This document shows positions 22,794 through 34,138 of a stretch of DNA of 64,000 nucleotides, in pieces; the stretch's first letter is position 1; every line of letters starts with the position of its first letter. Source of the DNA: Chalara sp. BL73 (taxonomy: Eukaryota > Ascomycota > Leotiomycetes > Helotiales); NCBI GenBank assembly GCA_918026815.1, contig CAKJVC010000073.1:248001-312000 (forward strand). Reading direction: 5' to 3'. The notes under the pieces are model-generated. The model worked only from the letters and a program-made list of their open reading frames with translations. It had not been told where the DNA came from and did no database searches. A program made the position numbers and the translations under genes.

Positions 22794-23005
22794 ATATGTT
22801 AAGTATACGTTTAGCATATACTGAACATATGCTACATATAAATTTCTACTTACACTAAACATATTTATTCATTTAATTACACAGTTACTTGCAGTAGTTT
22901 TTATAATCGAATTAATTAAGCAACGCAAAAGCATAGATTTGTTTAAAAGTTATATTATACGCGTCGTTATAAAAAACGCGGAAGCGCGTTGTTTTGGTGT
23001 GGCTT
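22794..23005. other. AT-rich spacer
   Basis: Strongly AT-rich with no coding pattern, possibly RIP-like decay. It lies between the LTR-F copy and the LTR-D copy. Confidence 0.4.
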
Positions 23006-23102
23006 TGTAAGGTGCTGGAGTAGGGTGGCACAAGTCAACTGCAATTGATACGAAGACTAATCTCTACCTCCTCTACTACGTTCCGAGTCCCCTACTTATC
23101 CC

Positions 23103-25072
23103 TTAAGTCGCCAATGCGTCAGGACCCTGCAAAATAAATGGGGCCATGGCCAATCAGAGGCTGTATTTCAGGTCACATGATTGATATCTACTTCTATTCC
23201 TTCTATTCTACTAGATTATCATGATACCACTCAAAACAATCACCTGTAAAACAAAGAGGTGCCTGGCATGCAATACATGCGTGCCTTGATGCGGGAGGAC
23301 GTTTGTTTTGCGAAGAATTGGCTGTAATATCCCCTAAAATCCTGCGCTTTGAAGGTACTCTGACATAACCTCTTGCTTTGCAAGCATGACAACCTCGAGA
23401 ACTATTTATAGGCTCTAGTCGATGACTCGAATTGATATTTGGTGATATCAGAGCTTTCCTTTTCCTTGGTGTTTGTTGAGCTTTTTTCATTAGAGCTGTA
23501 GAAAGCTCTATTCTGAAAGCTTTTTGAGTTGTAAACCTTTGCGTATTAGAAGCTTCAGAATAGAAAGAAAGAAGATAAGAATTGACTAAAACAACGTTGA
23601 ATAGAAAGTGCCAAATAGCATGCCACCCTCCTTTGCGAATACGTCGTAGATTAGAGTTGTATGATCTTAGTTGATCAGCTTGATCAACAGCATTCATTTG
23701 GTGATTGTAATCGTCTACGAATTGAGGGATTGAGAGCTTTTTTGTAGGCAAATCACCAAAAGGAGCTCTAGCTGTTTTAGCTGAAAAAGAGGTTTCAGAA
23801 GGGCGTTTGCGTTGTCGAATAATCGTACTTTGGCCATCTGATATTGTAGACTGAAAAAGGACTAAAGCGTTATCTTTCCAGGCCAAAAAACAGATATCTT
23901 GGTCTTCCGAAGGTCGAGCAATCAAGGTACCCCAAGGTATTTTATCTTTTGTTTTGTCAATAGCCTTTTTTTGTACTAGATCCTTCGATATGCCAGAATT
24001 TGCTCGGCATGTACCGGTAGCTCCTATTTCTCGGTCTCGAAGTACTTTCAACAGCTTTGTGGACGTAAAAAGGTTATCTAAGTACACGCAGTACCTGAAT
24101 TTAGCTGTAGGAAGCTTTGAAATTAAGTACGGAACGACGGCGGCTGTAGAATTCGTCTTAAGCTCCGTTGGTAGTACAACGCCTTGAGGCCCTCGATCTT
24201 TGCCTTTCCCCTTTTTGTGAAAACACCATACAAGTGAATAGCCTTTTTGAGCTAAGCACCATACTTTGTAACCAGTTGGAATAGGTTTAGAAGGTATTGT
24301 AATAGTATCTTTTGATTTGCCAGCAAATCGAGCCATAGCTTCGTCGACAGCTAAATCGCGGCCAGGTATCCAAAGTTGCGTACAAATAGACTGAATGTGA
24401 GTATTTAAAGGTTCAACCTGAAGTAAAAATGAAGTCAGTTTACTATATAATACAGTATAAATTTGCTTCAAACCTTTTGAAATACGTCGCTCGCGTCAGG
24501 TCTAGAAACCTGCAAATGTCGATATATATCCTCCCACCGATTTTTACCCATTGTTTGAGCAACAATTGTATGTCGAGGCATCGATTCTGAGGTACTCCAG
24601 TACGATTGAATACTGTTTTCTATGTGTAGTCCCATATAAATCCATATTCCTAAGTATCCGTACAACTCAGCAATTGTGACAAGCTGGACAACGCGTGCAC
24701 CTTTTGTACGAGGTCCTTTACTTTGACTTTGCTTTATATAGTTATTCGTATTCTCGAGTATTATTTCCAGCTGTTCCTGAGTAAAAAACAGGCTCCAAAT
24801 AGCTAATGCGTCGTCTGGCGCAATGTGTGTAGGAAGCATAATATCGACGTCGAATTGAGGGCATTCAAGAGGCACAAACTGTGTGCCAATCGCTGTAGTA
24901 GGAGGAATATAAGGTCTTAAGGTTCCTGGATCAGTAGAATCAGCAATAGTCTCTTTAATAGGCATGGTTGTGGTGTTGTTGTTGTATGAAGGTCAAAAGC
25001 ATGGAAGTCTACGGTTTTGATGAGGAAGGATCACGTGATTAGATACAGGGTCCTGACGCATTGGCGACTTAA
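23103..25072 (-). mobile_element. piggyBac-like DNA transposon with TTAA flanks, apparently complete
   Basis: The ends are perfect inverted repeats: TTAAGTCGCCAATGCGTCAG continuing GACCCTG at the left (to 23129), and the reverse complement at 25046-25072. TTAA, the piggyBac target, stands at both edges. The inverted match continues outward four bases (TCCC / GGGA). The single transposase gene inside is intact. The total is about 1.97 kb, short for piggyBac but complete. Confidence 0.85.
23203..24965 (-). CDS. piggyBac-type transposase (DDE_Tnp_1_7)
   Basis: Exons from Met at 24965 to FQK and from VEPLNTHIQS to the stop near 23203 are joined by a short intron at about 24484-24427 (GTTTGA to CTTCAG), which makes one protein of about 565 aa. 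Candidate DDD residues lie in DLAVDEAMARFAGKS, YLDNLFTS and DDYNHQMNAVDQAD, the piggyBac arrangement. The C-terminus has the Cys-rich ring usual in the family: CHACKARGY followed by CIACQAPLC and FEWYHDN. No stop or frameshift interrupts it, and it sits between perfect inverted ends, so it may be recently active. It catalyses cut-and-paste transposition into TTAA in known members. Confidence 0.88.
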
Positions 25073-25308
25073 GGGATACCCTCCGAGCCCCTGGCGACTT
25101 CCTACGTGCCCATACATGCCAAGCCTCAGTGCCTTTACCGAGCCCCTCTCAGTGCCCCTTAGCACGTGACATCTGGCGCCTGACAGGCTTTTTCTATGCT
25201 TGGCATATGCTGGGGTAAGATTTCTACCCTGGCTGAGCTCTTAAAGCTATGATTTCTACCCTGGGCCAAGATTTTTCTACCCTGGCCCAACTGTAACCCG
25301 GACCTATA

Positions 25309-25382
25309 AGGCAATCACTATCAGACTATTGTACGCACTCCCATATGCCTCTATTCTAGCCCGTGATTCCTTGCGTCGTTAC
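25309..25382 (-). repeat. LTR-E fragment
   Basis: AAGGCAATCACTATCAGAC through GATTCCTTGCGTCGTTACA is the inverse of the first 75 bp of the LTR at 28970. Confidence 0.75.
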
Positions 25383-26839
25383 AGGCCAGCGGGATCGTAG
25401 ATCTACCTATCTCGCTGGCTATTTCTCTTGGGTGTGTTGTTTGTTTTTATTGCGTATAACTCTGAGGCGGCTTGGTCAAAGGGGAGGCTTCTATTGAGAC
25501 AAAACTGTTAGTTATCTGTCTGAAGGGGTGTTGGCACTCACCTCTTTGTGTATCATAGCCGTGCCTTGGAATTAGATTTCTGTTTTCTGGCCTAGTAGTA
25601 CAGGCCTGAATCGCAGCAGATGTAACAGGAGGATCTTGTAATATATAGTTAGGAGGGTTAGATATTCTAAACGACTGTAGGCCCTCCCCTGGGCCCTAAG
25701 GCTTTTGTAGGGGGACGATATCTGTAAGAGCAGACTAGCCTACCACTGGATATCTGTGGTACGTCGAAGTTAATTCTTTAGTGGCAAGCGTATCTGCGGA
25801 TGCCTGTGCTAGAATTATGCCACGGTATGGCGAAAGGCTGACACTTTCAGAGACAAGTCGAAGTGTAACAAACCGTCGGCTAATGGCTAGCGACTCGTCA
25901 TGAGGGTAACAGGAGGGTGTACAGTATGTCAGGTAAACAGACGTCAAGTAAGGAGGAAGGAGTTTAATGTGTATGCGTGTATGCTTGATATCGTATGTCT
26001 GTCTGGTAAAAGTAGACTCAAGCTTACCCTTCTTCTGTTGGCCAACTGCCTAGTCTTATGCTTCCTGAGTTATGCCCCCACTCAGTACTACTAACAAACC
26101 AATATCGGCCTTTTCGAGTCTCTCACTTAAATCATACGATTCTTTGGAGTGACCGAAGTCTAGGCCTTCGGCTTCCCTAAGGTCCTAAGCCTAGGCTTTT
26201 ATAGCTTCCTAGTACTAAGCTACCCTTCCTAGGGCATTCCCTGAATCTTGAGCGAGGCTCATGTGACACCATCTCATCATCTTCTTCGTCATTCCCCTTG
26301 TCCTCATCTTTGTCAACTCCTTGGTCGCTGTCTTATTTAGCCTGCCATCTTGTAAGAGGCTCAGAAGGCAGCCGCACAATGTGGACCCTCTGACGGCAGG
26401 TAATTAATCAAAGAAAGGCCCATGAGCTTTATCCTACGACGATTCTCGCCACGCAAGAGATAATAGTGACCGAAAAGCATATCAACGCGCGTACGGAGGC
26501 TCTGCGGTGCGCACGCCGCGCTGCTAAAGAGAAGACCCTGGATCCGTCGCCATTCGTCAGGAGAGTAGCCGGCCTGGATACCGTCGCTCCTGTGGTCCTT
26601 ACAGCTGGCACGGGTATTCTGTGTTGCTATTGGACTCTCTACTTTCCTCAAAAGTAAATAATATACTCTTTAGTTGCTAATCTCAAGTATTCGGATGTAA
26701 GGCCCCTTTGGCGAGAACTTCGCAGAACTCAGCTGATAGAGTCTCAAATCGATGGAAGCGTGTAATCAGGAATTATATCTCATTTTCAGTGACCATTTGA
26801 CAAGGAATGTTAATATTTCGTTGCTAGGTGGTGTTGTAT
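25383..26839. other. Intergenic, no gene recognised
   Basis: Reading frames are short and without motifs. It probably includes transposon debris and the 3' flank of the F-box gene. Confidence 0.4.
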
Positions 26840-28486
26840 TCATAAATAAACACGACTGAGACTCTTCGCGCGCTCGTCGAAAAACTGAGCAGTCTCCGCA
26901 TTAGGATCATCTTCTAAATCTAGCTCCATGACCTTTACCACATTGACCCGATCATATGTATCTCCTTGTCTTATTTGAATTTTGCCAACAATCCCCGCTC
27001 TATTAACAAGAAGCTTTAGTTGAGTGCGGAAGGGGTCTGGCCAAAGTCGGTTCTGAGACTGTTTCAGAATAAGAGTATGAAGACAAGATAGAGCCTCATT
27101 ACCGCTAAAGGTGTTGGAACACTGAGCCAAGCAGTGCTCAAGCTGTGCGAGAATGGGCGAGGGGTCACATGTTTTCGAGAAAGATGAGTCCAATTCAATG
27201 CTCCTGACATTGGACTCCCATGGTGACCACTGATATCCGTACTCAAACCACATATTAATTAAATCATCTCTTAAACATAGCTCTTCGATATTGGGCGGTA
27301 AGGAAGCGAAGAGTTGCCCTGGATTGGTATCTCTCTGGTAGCCAAGAAGAACGGCCGTGGGTATTTCCAGTCTCCGCAGTTTCGTGAAGGCCTTCAAACG
27401 CCCCATCTTTCCACGTCTTTTCCAAACTTCATACACCCAGTCTTGTTCAACGTATTCCTCCTTATAATCCTCTAAATAGTGGAAGCTGACAGATACCGTA
27501 AGACATTCCAGCGTTGACGAGACCTTTCTAAGAACCGTGGACAATAACTCCCATTCGTCGTGATGGCCACATTCGTAATTGCGATCATACCAGAGGTCGT
27601 CAAGATCCTGAACAAAATTGTATTCCAATACTTCAAGTCTTGGGGTGACGGCAAGGAGGTGACCAAGTGTATCGACGCTTGCTTGGCTGTTGAGAAGGCG
27701 TAGAGTCCTCAGACTATTGAGAACTATGTTGGAGTTCCCTAGCAAAATTTTCAACTTCCAGTCGCCAATTGGCTCCGGAAGATTGATCGATATTGATTCA
27801 AGGGAAGGCATTTCAAATAAAGAGTATATTGGCTTGAGAGTGCCTTTAAAACGCACATTATCGATCGCATCGAGATTCCAATTACAAAAGCGAACCTTCA
27901 CTAAGGATGGTTTGGTGAGATGTGCAAGGCCGAGAGAGGGGCCAGCACCGAGAAAGGACAACATGTCGCCAAACAAGTTGAAATATCGCACAAGGCCATT
28001 TTCGACCTCAAGAATTTTAAGGTTGTGGAGGCGCGAAACAAGGATGGCAGCAACGACGTCGAGACTACCTTCTTTTAGACCCTTGAGCATCATTTCTTCG
28101 TTCGGGAGAGACATCTCTTTAATCAGATGAGACAGAGCCAGCTGATCTTGCATCGGAATTTTAAGTTTATAAGCGCTTCCATAGTGGTCTGCTTCTAGCT
28201 CTAGACGAAGCCGTGCCACGTGAGATGCCAGATCCGGACGTTTCAAAATAGCATGAACGAAAACCATGAACCGGCGGTCATTATCATCGGCCTCACCGGA
28301 GTCTTGCGCATACATAATCACTTTGAAATCGTATAGGAATCGCCATTGGATAGAGCCATATAGCAACGGTTCAATGAGCGGCCGAAGCTGTCTGCTCGTA
28401 ATCGAGAGGGCTGCAAGTGAGCTTGTTGGTAGCTCATTCGCAGTCAACAATATCAGCTCTGGCGCAAGATCCGTAAAGGTAGGCAT
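26840..28486 (-). CDS. F-box-like / leucine-rich protein
   Basis: A single 548-aa frame. Residues 5-45 (LAPELILLTANELPTSSLAAL followed by LRPLIEPLLYGSI) fit the fungal F-box-like start, with the hydrophobic spacing that contacts Skp1. The rest is rich in Leu repeats such as LKILEVENGL, LRTLRLLN and LEVLEYNF, as in F-box/LRR substrate receptors of SCF ubiquitin ligases. The end is acidic (MELDLEDDPNAET). No intron is needed and no defect was seen. The substrate cannot be guessed. Confidence 0.75.
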   Translation of the reverse strand: MPTFTDLAPELILLTANELPTSSLAALSITSRQLRPLIEPLLYGSIQWRFLYDFKVIMYAQDSGEADDNDRRFMVFVHAILKRPDLASHVARLRLELEADHYGSAYKLKIPMQDQLALSHLIKEMSLPNEEMMLKGLKEGSLDVVAAILVSRLHNLKILEVENGLVRYFNLFGDMLSFLGAGPSLGLAHLTKPSLVKVRFCNWNLDAIDNVRFKGTLKPIYSLFEMPSLESISINLPEPIGDWKLKILLGNSNIVLNSLRTLRLLNSQASVDTLGHLLAVTPRLEVLEYNFVQDLDDLWYDRNYECGHHDEWELLSTVLRKVSSTLECLTVSVSFHYLEDYKEEYVEQDWVYEVWKRRGKMGRLKAFTKLRRLEIPTAVLLGYQRDTNPGQLFASLPPNIEELCLRDDLINMWFEYGYQWSPWESNVRSIELDSSFSKTCDPSPILAQLEHCLAQCSNTFSGNEALSCLHTLILKQSQNRLWPDPFRTQLKLLVNRAGIVGKIQIRQGDTYDRVNVVKVMELDLEDDPNAETAQFFDERAKSLSRVYL

Positions 28487-28699
28487 TAGATCGAGGTATT
28501 ATCGAATGAGTCTTAGCTAGCGAACACAACGATGAACAGTGCGGTCGTTCGAGGTGTGGCATGCGGGGCACGGAAGTTGTCAGGAATCGGCTTACGTAAG
28601 TAGGCCAAGGAGCGGGGGGTCCCAATACATTTACCACTAAGTTATGGTAGGTTTATAATTTGCTTAGGTAAGCGCTCAAAACCTACCACCCCACCACAC

Positions 28700-28830
28700 A
28701 GGGCAACAAGCCTGTAAACATAAAGCAACAAGCCTGTACACACAGAACAACCAGCCTGTAAACACAGGACAACTAGCCTATAAGCACAGAACAACCAGCC
28801 TGTAAAACACAACGTGACTAGCTTGTAAAA
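28700..28830. repeat. Subterminal tandem repeats of the MULE
   Basis: Six imperfect units of about 24 bp carry the core ACAACCAGCCTGTAAACACAG. Subterminal arrays of this sort are possible transposase binding sites. A related CCTGTA core recurs inside the small element at 35664-36028. Confidence 0.65.
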
Positions 28831-28969
28831 ACGCGATTATAAACCTGAAATAAATTTATTTGTGTATAATTCTATTTATAGCTTTAAAAAGGTTTTTTTT
28901 TGATGTTAAACTTTTAAGTATGCTTTATGTAAGCTCGTGACTGATTTTGCGAAATTTTTGAACGAAAGT

Positions 28970-29227
28970 GTAACGACGCAAGGAATCACGGGCTAGAATA
29001 GAGGCATATGAGAGTGCGTACAATAGGCTGATCGTGATTGCCTTATAGGTCTAAAGTACTAAGGATACAAAAACATGAGGAGCAACTGTAGAGAATAGGA
29101 ACAGGCCTTTATATAGGCGATTCCGACTCTACCCCGTATTGGGTCTGAAACCCCTCATACCCTGATCACCACCCTTTCTCCTGTATCATGACTTCCGTGC
29201 CGTGCCTTGGGCATACCGATTGTTACA
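28970..29227 (+). repeat. LTR-E family LTR
   Basis: It begins TGTAACGACGCAAGGAATC and ends CATACCGATTGTTACA (258 bp). Relatives are 25309-25382 (fragment), 32655-32954 (inverted) and 53231-53417. Confidence 0.8.
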
Positions 29228-29387
29228 CTGTGGATCTACAGATACAGAGGGCAGCTGTGGTACTATACGAGAATCTATAGCTAAGGAAGGAAGAGGGAGC
29301 TCGAGGAGAGCAGGCTATATATACACGGGGAGCTCGGGGAGCTCGCCTAATATGGGTCACGTGTGCTTGGGAGCACGCGACGTGACA
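29228..29387 (+). repeat. LTR-B family LTR, abutting LTR-E
   Basis: CTGTGGATCTACAGATACAG through GCGACGTGACA matches 11066-11239 but lacks its first bases, as if joined end to end to LTR-E. Confidence 0.75.
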
Positions 29388-29753
29388 GTTTGTATTATTA
29401 TTCTGGAAAGAAGTCTGCAAAATAATCGGCGTAAAAATCAAACTTTCAACGGCATACTACAAACAGACGGATAGCCAAACCGAGATTATGAACAAATATA
29501 TCGACTTCCGACTCAAACTTTTTGTCAATTACTATCAAGACAATTGGAGTGAACTAATCTCTATAATAGACAAAGTTTAAGTGACTCTTTTTTATACTTT
29601 CATCGAAATGACCCCGTACCAGCTCAAGTATGGAATAAAGCCCAGGAACAGTTAGAATTAGAAGACTCTAAAAGCTTTTACTTTATTAGAAAAGTTGAAT
29701 TAGAAAAACGCCCGAAACCTGGCCGAACGCATAAAGGATGCCTGGAGGATCGC

Positions 29754-29956
29754 TGTAAGGTGCTGGAGTAGGGTGGCACAAGTCAACTGCAATTGATACC
29801 AAGACTAATCTCTACCTTCTCTACTACGCCCCGAGCCCCCTACTTATACCCTCCGAACCCCTGGCGACCCCCTACGTGCCCATACATGCCAAGCCTCAGT
29901 GGCTTTACCGAGCCCCTCTCAGTGCCCCTGAGCACGTGACATCCTGGCGCCTGACA
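29754..29956 (+). mobile_element. LTR-D solo LTR, target duplication ATCGC
   Basis: TGTAAGGTGCTGGAG to CGCCTGACA is flanked by ATCGC at 29749-29753 and 29957-29961. It is inserted in the gypsy integrase region. Confidence 0.9.
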
Positions 29957-29995
29957 ATCGCACAAGGAAATATAGAAAAAGCCCAAAAGCGTATA

Positions 29996-30213
29996 TGTTC
30001 AAATAGAAAGAGTCACGTGGCCTTCAGAGAGTATAGGGCAAACGAGTATCAATTGCTGAAGGTTATAGAACCTAAACTACAGAAGAGAATCCCTCTACTT
30101 ATAGGGGTGTGATACCCACATGTCAACACACTGATGCCTACAGGTGCCTACTGGTGCCTACAGGTGCCTACAATAGACTTTAGGCATGGTCCTTAGACCT
30201 AACCTGCTCAACA
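29996..30213 (-). mobile_element. LTR-C solo LTR, target duplication GTATA
   Basis: TGTTCAAATAGAAAG to CCTGCTCAACA is flanked by GTATA at 29991-29995 and 30214-30218. The gypsy reading continues across it. Confidence 0.9.
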
Positions 30214-30784
30214 GTATAGCAACGCAGGTGAACAAGCATCGAAAACTTATCGACTTTAAAGTAAACGAGAAAGTTTACTTATTAACAAAAAACCTGAAAA
30301 GCCTTCGACTAAGCAGAAAACTGGCTAACTAGTACGAAGGACTTTTTTGGATTCTCGAACAAGTAGGACACTTATATAAGTTAAAGCTGCTGTCACGAAG
30401 CCAGTATGGGCGCAACGGTAGCTATCATAAGGTTCTATTTGACGATACTAAACTAGAGAGGAAAGGTATGTGGTTGAACGATCCCTCAACCTAATAGGGA
30501 ATGGAGCACGTGACGCTCGCCTATGGGAATGGAGCACGTGACCCACAACCTCACAACCCGCATCACGTGACCATTCATGACAGCTGCTACCGGGTTCGAA
30601 AATTCACGATGTTTTTGCACTAGAGCTTTTAATAAAAAATCCGAACAATCTTTTACCAAGACAAGAAAATCCTAAGCTCTGTAGACAAGTTATAGCTGGA
30701 CAAAAGAAATAAGAGGTAGAAAAAATTGTAGCAGTACGCAAGTTCCGTAATTCATTGAAATACTAAATAAGTTGGGTAGGACAC

Positions 30785-31094
30785 TGTAACAGCCAGAGCC
30801 GGTTAGAGACGGATAGGAGCTGAAGGGCCGTAAGCGGCATGCTCCACCTCTGAGCAGCCACAGGAGTACAGCTACAGCAGGCATACAGCTACAGCAGCCA
30901 CAGGCTGACAGCTACAGCACAGCTGAAAGGATATAAGGAACAGCTAGAGCTTTCAGGAGGAAAGCAAGCTTGAGTTTATCTGCTAGACGGACAAGCATAC
31001 TTTTGATATCAATACATCACTATTTCTATTCTATTGCAGTTACGTGTTTTACCTGTTATATTGCAATCCCTCCTGTTGCCCTCTATTTGTTACA
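30785..31094 (+). mobile_element. LTR-F solo LTR, target duplication GACAC
   Basis: TGTAACAGCCAGAGCC to CTATTTGTTACA is flanked by GACAC at 30780-30784 and 31095-31099. It splits the chromodomain coding region. Confidence 0.9.
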
Positions 31095-32654
31095 GACACG
31101 ACCCAGATACTACTTGGTATTCCGCATCAGACTTTATGGAGGCTTTTTACAAGTTAAGAGATTTCTATTTAGCGTACTTATCGAAGCCGGGACCACCCCG
31201 AAACTTATCTGCCTGGATAAAGGCATAAGAAAACAAAGTAGAGAATATGGATCACTTAATAGACAACAGAATAGCAAGCATAAACACCGATGGAATTATT
31301 GTATTAACTTCTTAAGTGTTAGAAAAAGGTGGCAAGTCAGAGCTAGAGCCCAACACCGGATCTTCTTTAGACAACATACTACGCTTCTTCTCTGCGGCTT
31401 TTCGGAGGAGATTCTTATTTTTATCGGGATCATGATTATTCTCAACATTATTATTATCCGGCAAAAACAAAACGTTCTTCACAACAGCACTTTCAACCCG
31501 AACTACTTCTTTTTCCTTACGTTTACGCTTGCGAGACTCGAAAACAAAAACATCCGAAAAGCGGGAACCGAGAGCCTTGATCTCTTTCCGCAAAACAACA
31601 AAACCTTTCGCGATATCCTGAAGCACGATTCAAACTGGAACCGGGGAAAATAAGGGGACGACTTACATTCAGGAGCTCAACACTCGCGGTTATCGCTGCA
31701 TTGACAAAGCGGAGCTTTTTTATTATCGCACCCGAAACTTCTACCTAAGTCTTAGGCGCTTCGGAGGTGGCAACTATAACAATTCGGTTCAGAATCCGAG
31801 CAGCGGCAGCACGAGCAAAGCCGGGCTCAGTATTAACAAATTGACCGTACTTATTATTAACATAGGCAGGAATTTAAAATGCCAAATGTCAACTTTCAAA
31901 AGTGAGTATTAAACGATTCGAGAACTTACCGGATAGCATTTGGCATTCTGTGCAACACAATAGTCACACTTTTTCGAATTCGCTTTTGCGAAGTGGCATT
32001 CATGGAAAACGTTTCTTTCAACCGAATCTTCATCTTTATTATGGACGTTGTTCTTTTTACGTTTCGTGACGCGGAAGCAACGCAAGCACTAGACGCGATA
32101 CGCCTCTGGAAGGGCACCGGAAAAGATAGGAAGTAGCATTGTTGATCTGCAAACGCGTATCAACAAAGCAGAGAACGCAAGACTCGAAAAGCTGTAGGAA
32201 CTTACAATGTGGATGTCAAGCTGAAAGCATGACAAAGTAAGAATCAAATATACTGAAAGCAAAAGAGAAGAAAGGGAACAGAGCTACTTACTATGGTTGT
32301 GGTTGTGGATAAGAAAAAGGAAGAAAGGTGGGAAGGAAGAACAGCTATTTTATACCCAGAGCCTCGACGGCGGTGATTCAGAATCACTGATTCAAAACCA
32401 CTGATTTGCAACTAGGCAACAACAAAAAAGAAAGCACGACCGGAGCATACTCAGACGCGTTGTTGTGATAGTCAAAAAAAGTGAACAGTGAATAAAGCAG
32501 CCTCGGGGCACGTTGCTATCAACCAGAACAAAAGGAAATCAGGAGAACCTACGCGTAACCGAGCCAATTATGCTTCACGATACTTATACGAACCTCCCCA
32601 GAACACCAACTCCAACAGAGCTTAGAGACAAGCTCTTTTCCAGGAGAGGGGTAA

Positions 32655-32954
32655 TGTAACAATCGGTGGCATATAGACTCCTGACCACGTGATAAGAGAC
32701 GGACCCAAGATGGGGGAAAGCCTATACGGACCCCTTTCGGACATGGCACTTATATCCTTTACGGACCTAGGTACGACACAGACTCCGGAAGGATATGAAG
32801 AGGGATATAAAAGGTGTTTCTTATGTCTACAAGATTATTTTCTCCTTATGTTTTTTATATCCTTCGTAGTAGACCTCTTAGAATACTACTATTAGACTAA
32901 GATACGTACTCCCATATACCTCTACTCAGCCTGTGGTGTTCTAGCGTCGTTACA
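32655..32954 (-). repeat. LTR-E-related LTR
   Basis: TGTAACAATCGGTGG to AGCGTCGTTACA. The ends match LTR-E inverted; the middle is diverged and contains its own TATAAAAGG box. It lies just before the MULE transposase remnant. Confidence 0.65.
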
Positions 32955-32974
32955 GTTTTGGAGTCGTTACATAG

Positions 32975-33967
32975 CATGCATTACAGCTTGTACAACAGCA
33001 TTTAGAGCTTGTTTCATTGCCTTTGCAAGCTTGTACAAAAAGCTTTACACAGTCAATGGGCTTGCCTTGTGCTCATATATGCGATATAAGAAAGAACACA
33101 GGTGGCCTTACTCCTTTGGACTTTCACGAGCACTGGTACTGGAGCCGTAACAGTACTGTGCGGCCACTATTAGATCCGTTACAGGCCCGTAGGCAACATA
33201 CAGGAAATTTACGAGTGGCCAGTACAGGCCGTATTCTTTCAAGAGGAGAAGAACAAACAAAACGACAACCTACATGTTCAGCATGTCATAGGCAAGGCCA
33301 TTCAATGAATAGCTATAACTGTCCATCAAGGCTACAGGCATCAATTGCTAAACAAAGTCAAATTCTTTTTGATATGGGCATAGCAGTAAGGCAGCCACTG
33401 GCGCTTACAGCACCTATAGCGTCCACTGTGCCTGTAGCATCCCCTGTACTTACAGCGCCTACAGCATCCACTGTGCCTGTAGCGTCCCCTGTAATTACAG
33501 AGCCTATAGAGTCCACTATAACTGTAGCGTTTCCTGTGCTTACAGCGCTTACAGTGTCTGCTGTGCCTAAACAACTATCCCCAGACAGGCCAGAAGTTCT
33601 AATGCAAGCTTATTTAGCTGAAAAAGCAACTTGGCTAGCTCAGCACTCTACTGTACGACCAGCAGAGTCCCGCAAAGCCCGGAAATGGGCTACTCCGCGA
33701 CCAAAAATCTTAAAAGAACAGCTATTTTACATGCCTAAAGAACGACGTGACCTCATGGGCAATATTATAGCAAATCAGGCTAATTGGGCAAATGAAGAGA
33801 TTATAGTGTGGCTAGATAATGAAGAAAAGAAAGAAAAGGAAGAGTATAATAGATTACAAGCAGAGTTTGATGCTAATGGTCAAATGTATACTGAAAATAC
33901 ACGCCGGGAAATGTGGGCTAAAACTGTAGAAGAAGTTGCCCAAGATTCTGAGCGATATATACTATAG
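32975..33967 (+). pseudogene. MULE transposase C-terminal fragment (SWIM and zinc-knuckle end)
   Basis: The frame is open from about 32975 with no start Met of its own. It shows LELVSLPLQACTKSF then MGLPCAHIC, a SWIM-type zinc-finger end; LDFHEHWYW, common near the end of fungal MULE transposases; and a CCHC-like CSACHRQGHSMNSYNCP. A Pro/Ala/Ser segment with four 16-residue repeats (TVPVASPV core; DNA about 33405-33560) follows, then a charged tail to the stop at 33967. The DDE catalytic core is missing, replaced by LTR and gypsy DNA. Confidence 0.75.
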
Positions 33968-34138
33968 AATACATAGTTGCAATGTAACTACGTTGAGCGG
34001 CGCATCAATTGCAGGCAAAATTACAGTGCAAATGGATGCGGAACGCGACGCGCGATCATTTTGGTGGGGTGGCAGGGGGGGTGGTAGGTTTTGCAACAAA
34101 ATTATAAACCTACCATAGTGGTAGGTGTATTGGGACCC

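Larger units (their letters stand above)
23006..25185 (+). repeat. LTR-D family LTR split by a piggyBac element
   Basis: The left part (23006-23098) reads TGTAAGGTGCTGGAG..CCCTACTTA and the right part (25077-25185) TACCCTCCGAGCCCC..CCTGACA. Together they match the uninterrupted LTR at 29754-29956. The DNA in between is a DNA transposon. Confidence 0.85.
29388..32654 (+). pseudogene. Ty3/gypsy pol relic (integrase and chromodomain), nested and decayed
   Basis: Across several frames interrupted by stops one can read integrase-end sequence (LSTAYYKQTDSQTEIMNKYI; then EMTPYQLKYGIKPRN), the region VNKHRKLIDFKVNEKVYLL, and a chromodomain (AVRKFRNSLKY, then HDPDTTWYSASDFMEAFYKL) ending near 31230. 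Solo LTRs at 29754, 29996 and 30785 split it, each flanked by its own duplication. The 3' part (31240-32650) holds more decayed element DNA; on the minus strand CDYCVAQNAK-like patterns occur near 31930-31975 in a broken frame. Many TAA/TAG stops suggest RIP-type decay. Confidence 0.75.
28617..34138 (+). mobile_element. Mutator-like element (MULE) with long inverted ends, gutted by insertions
   Basis: The left end GGGTCCCAATACATTTACC, then TATGGTAGGTTTATAATTTG and AAAACCTACCACC, is mirrored at the right end (AAAACCTACC.., AAATTATAAACCTACCAT, GGTGTATTGGGACCC). The inverted ends extend over about 90 bp with gaps. The right interior carries a MULE transposase C-terminus ending about 170 bp before the right end. 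The rest is displaced or overwritten by gypsy and LTR DNA. An 8-9-bp target duplication is not evident. Confidence 0.75.

Noticed and set aside
30970..31653. 227-aa frame on the plus strand
   Set aside because: It runs from LTR-F into decayed gypsy DNA in a frame different from the chromodomain. Chimeric and accidental.
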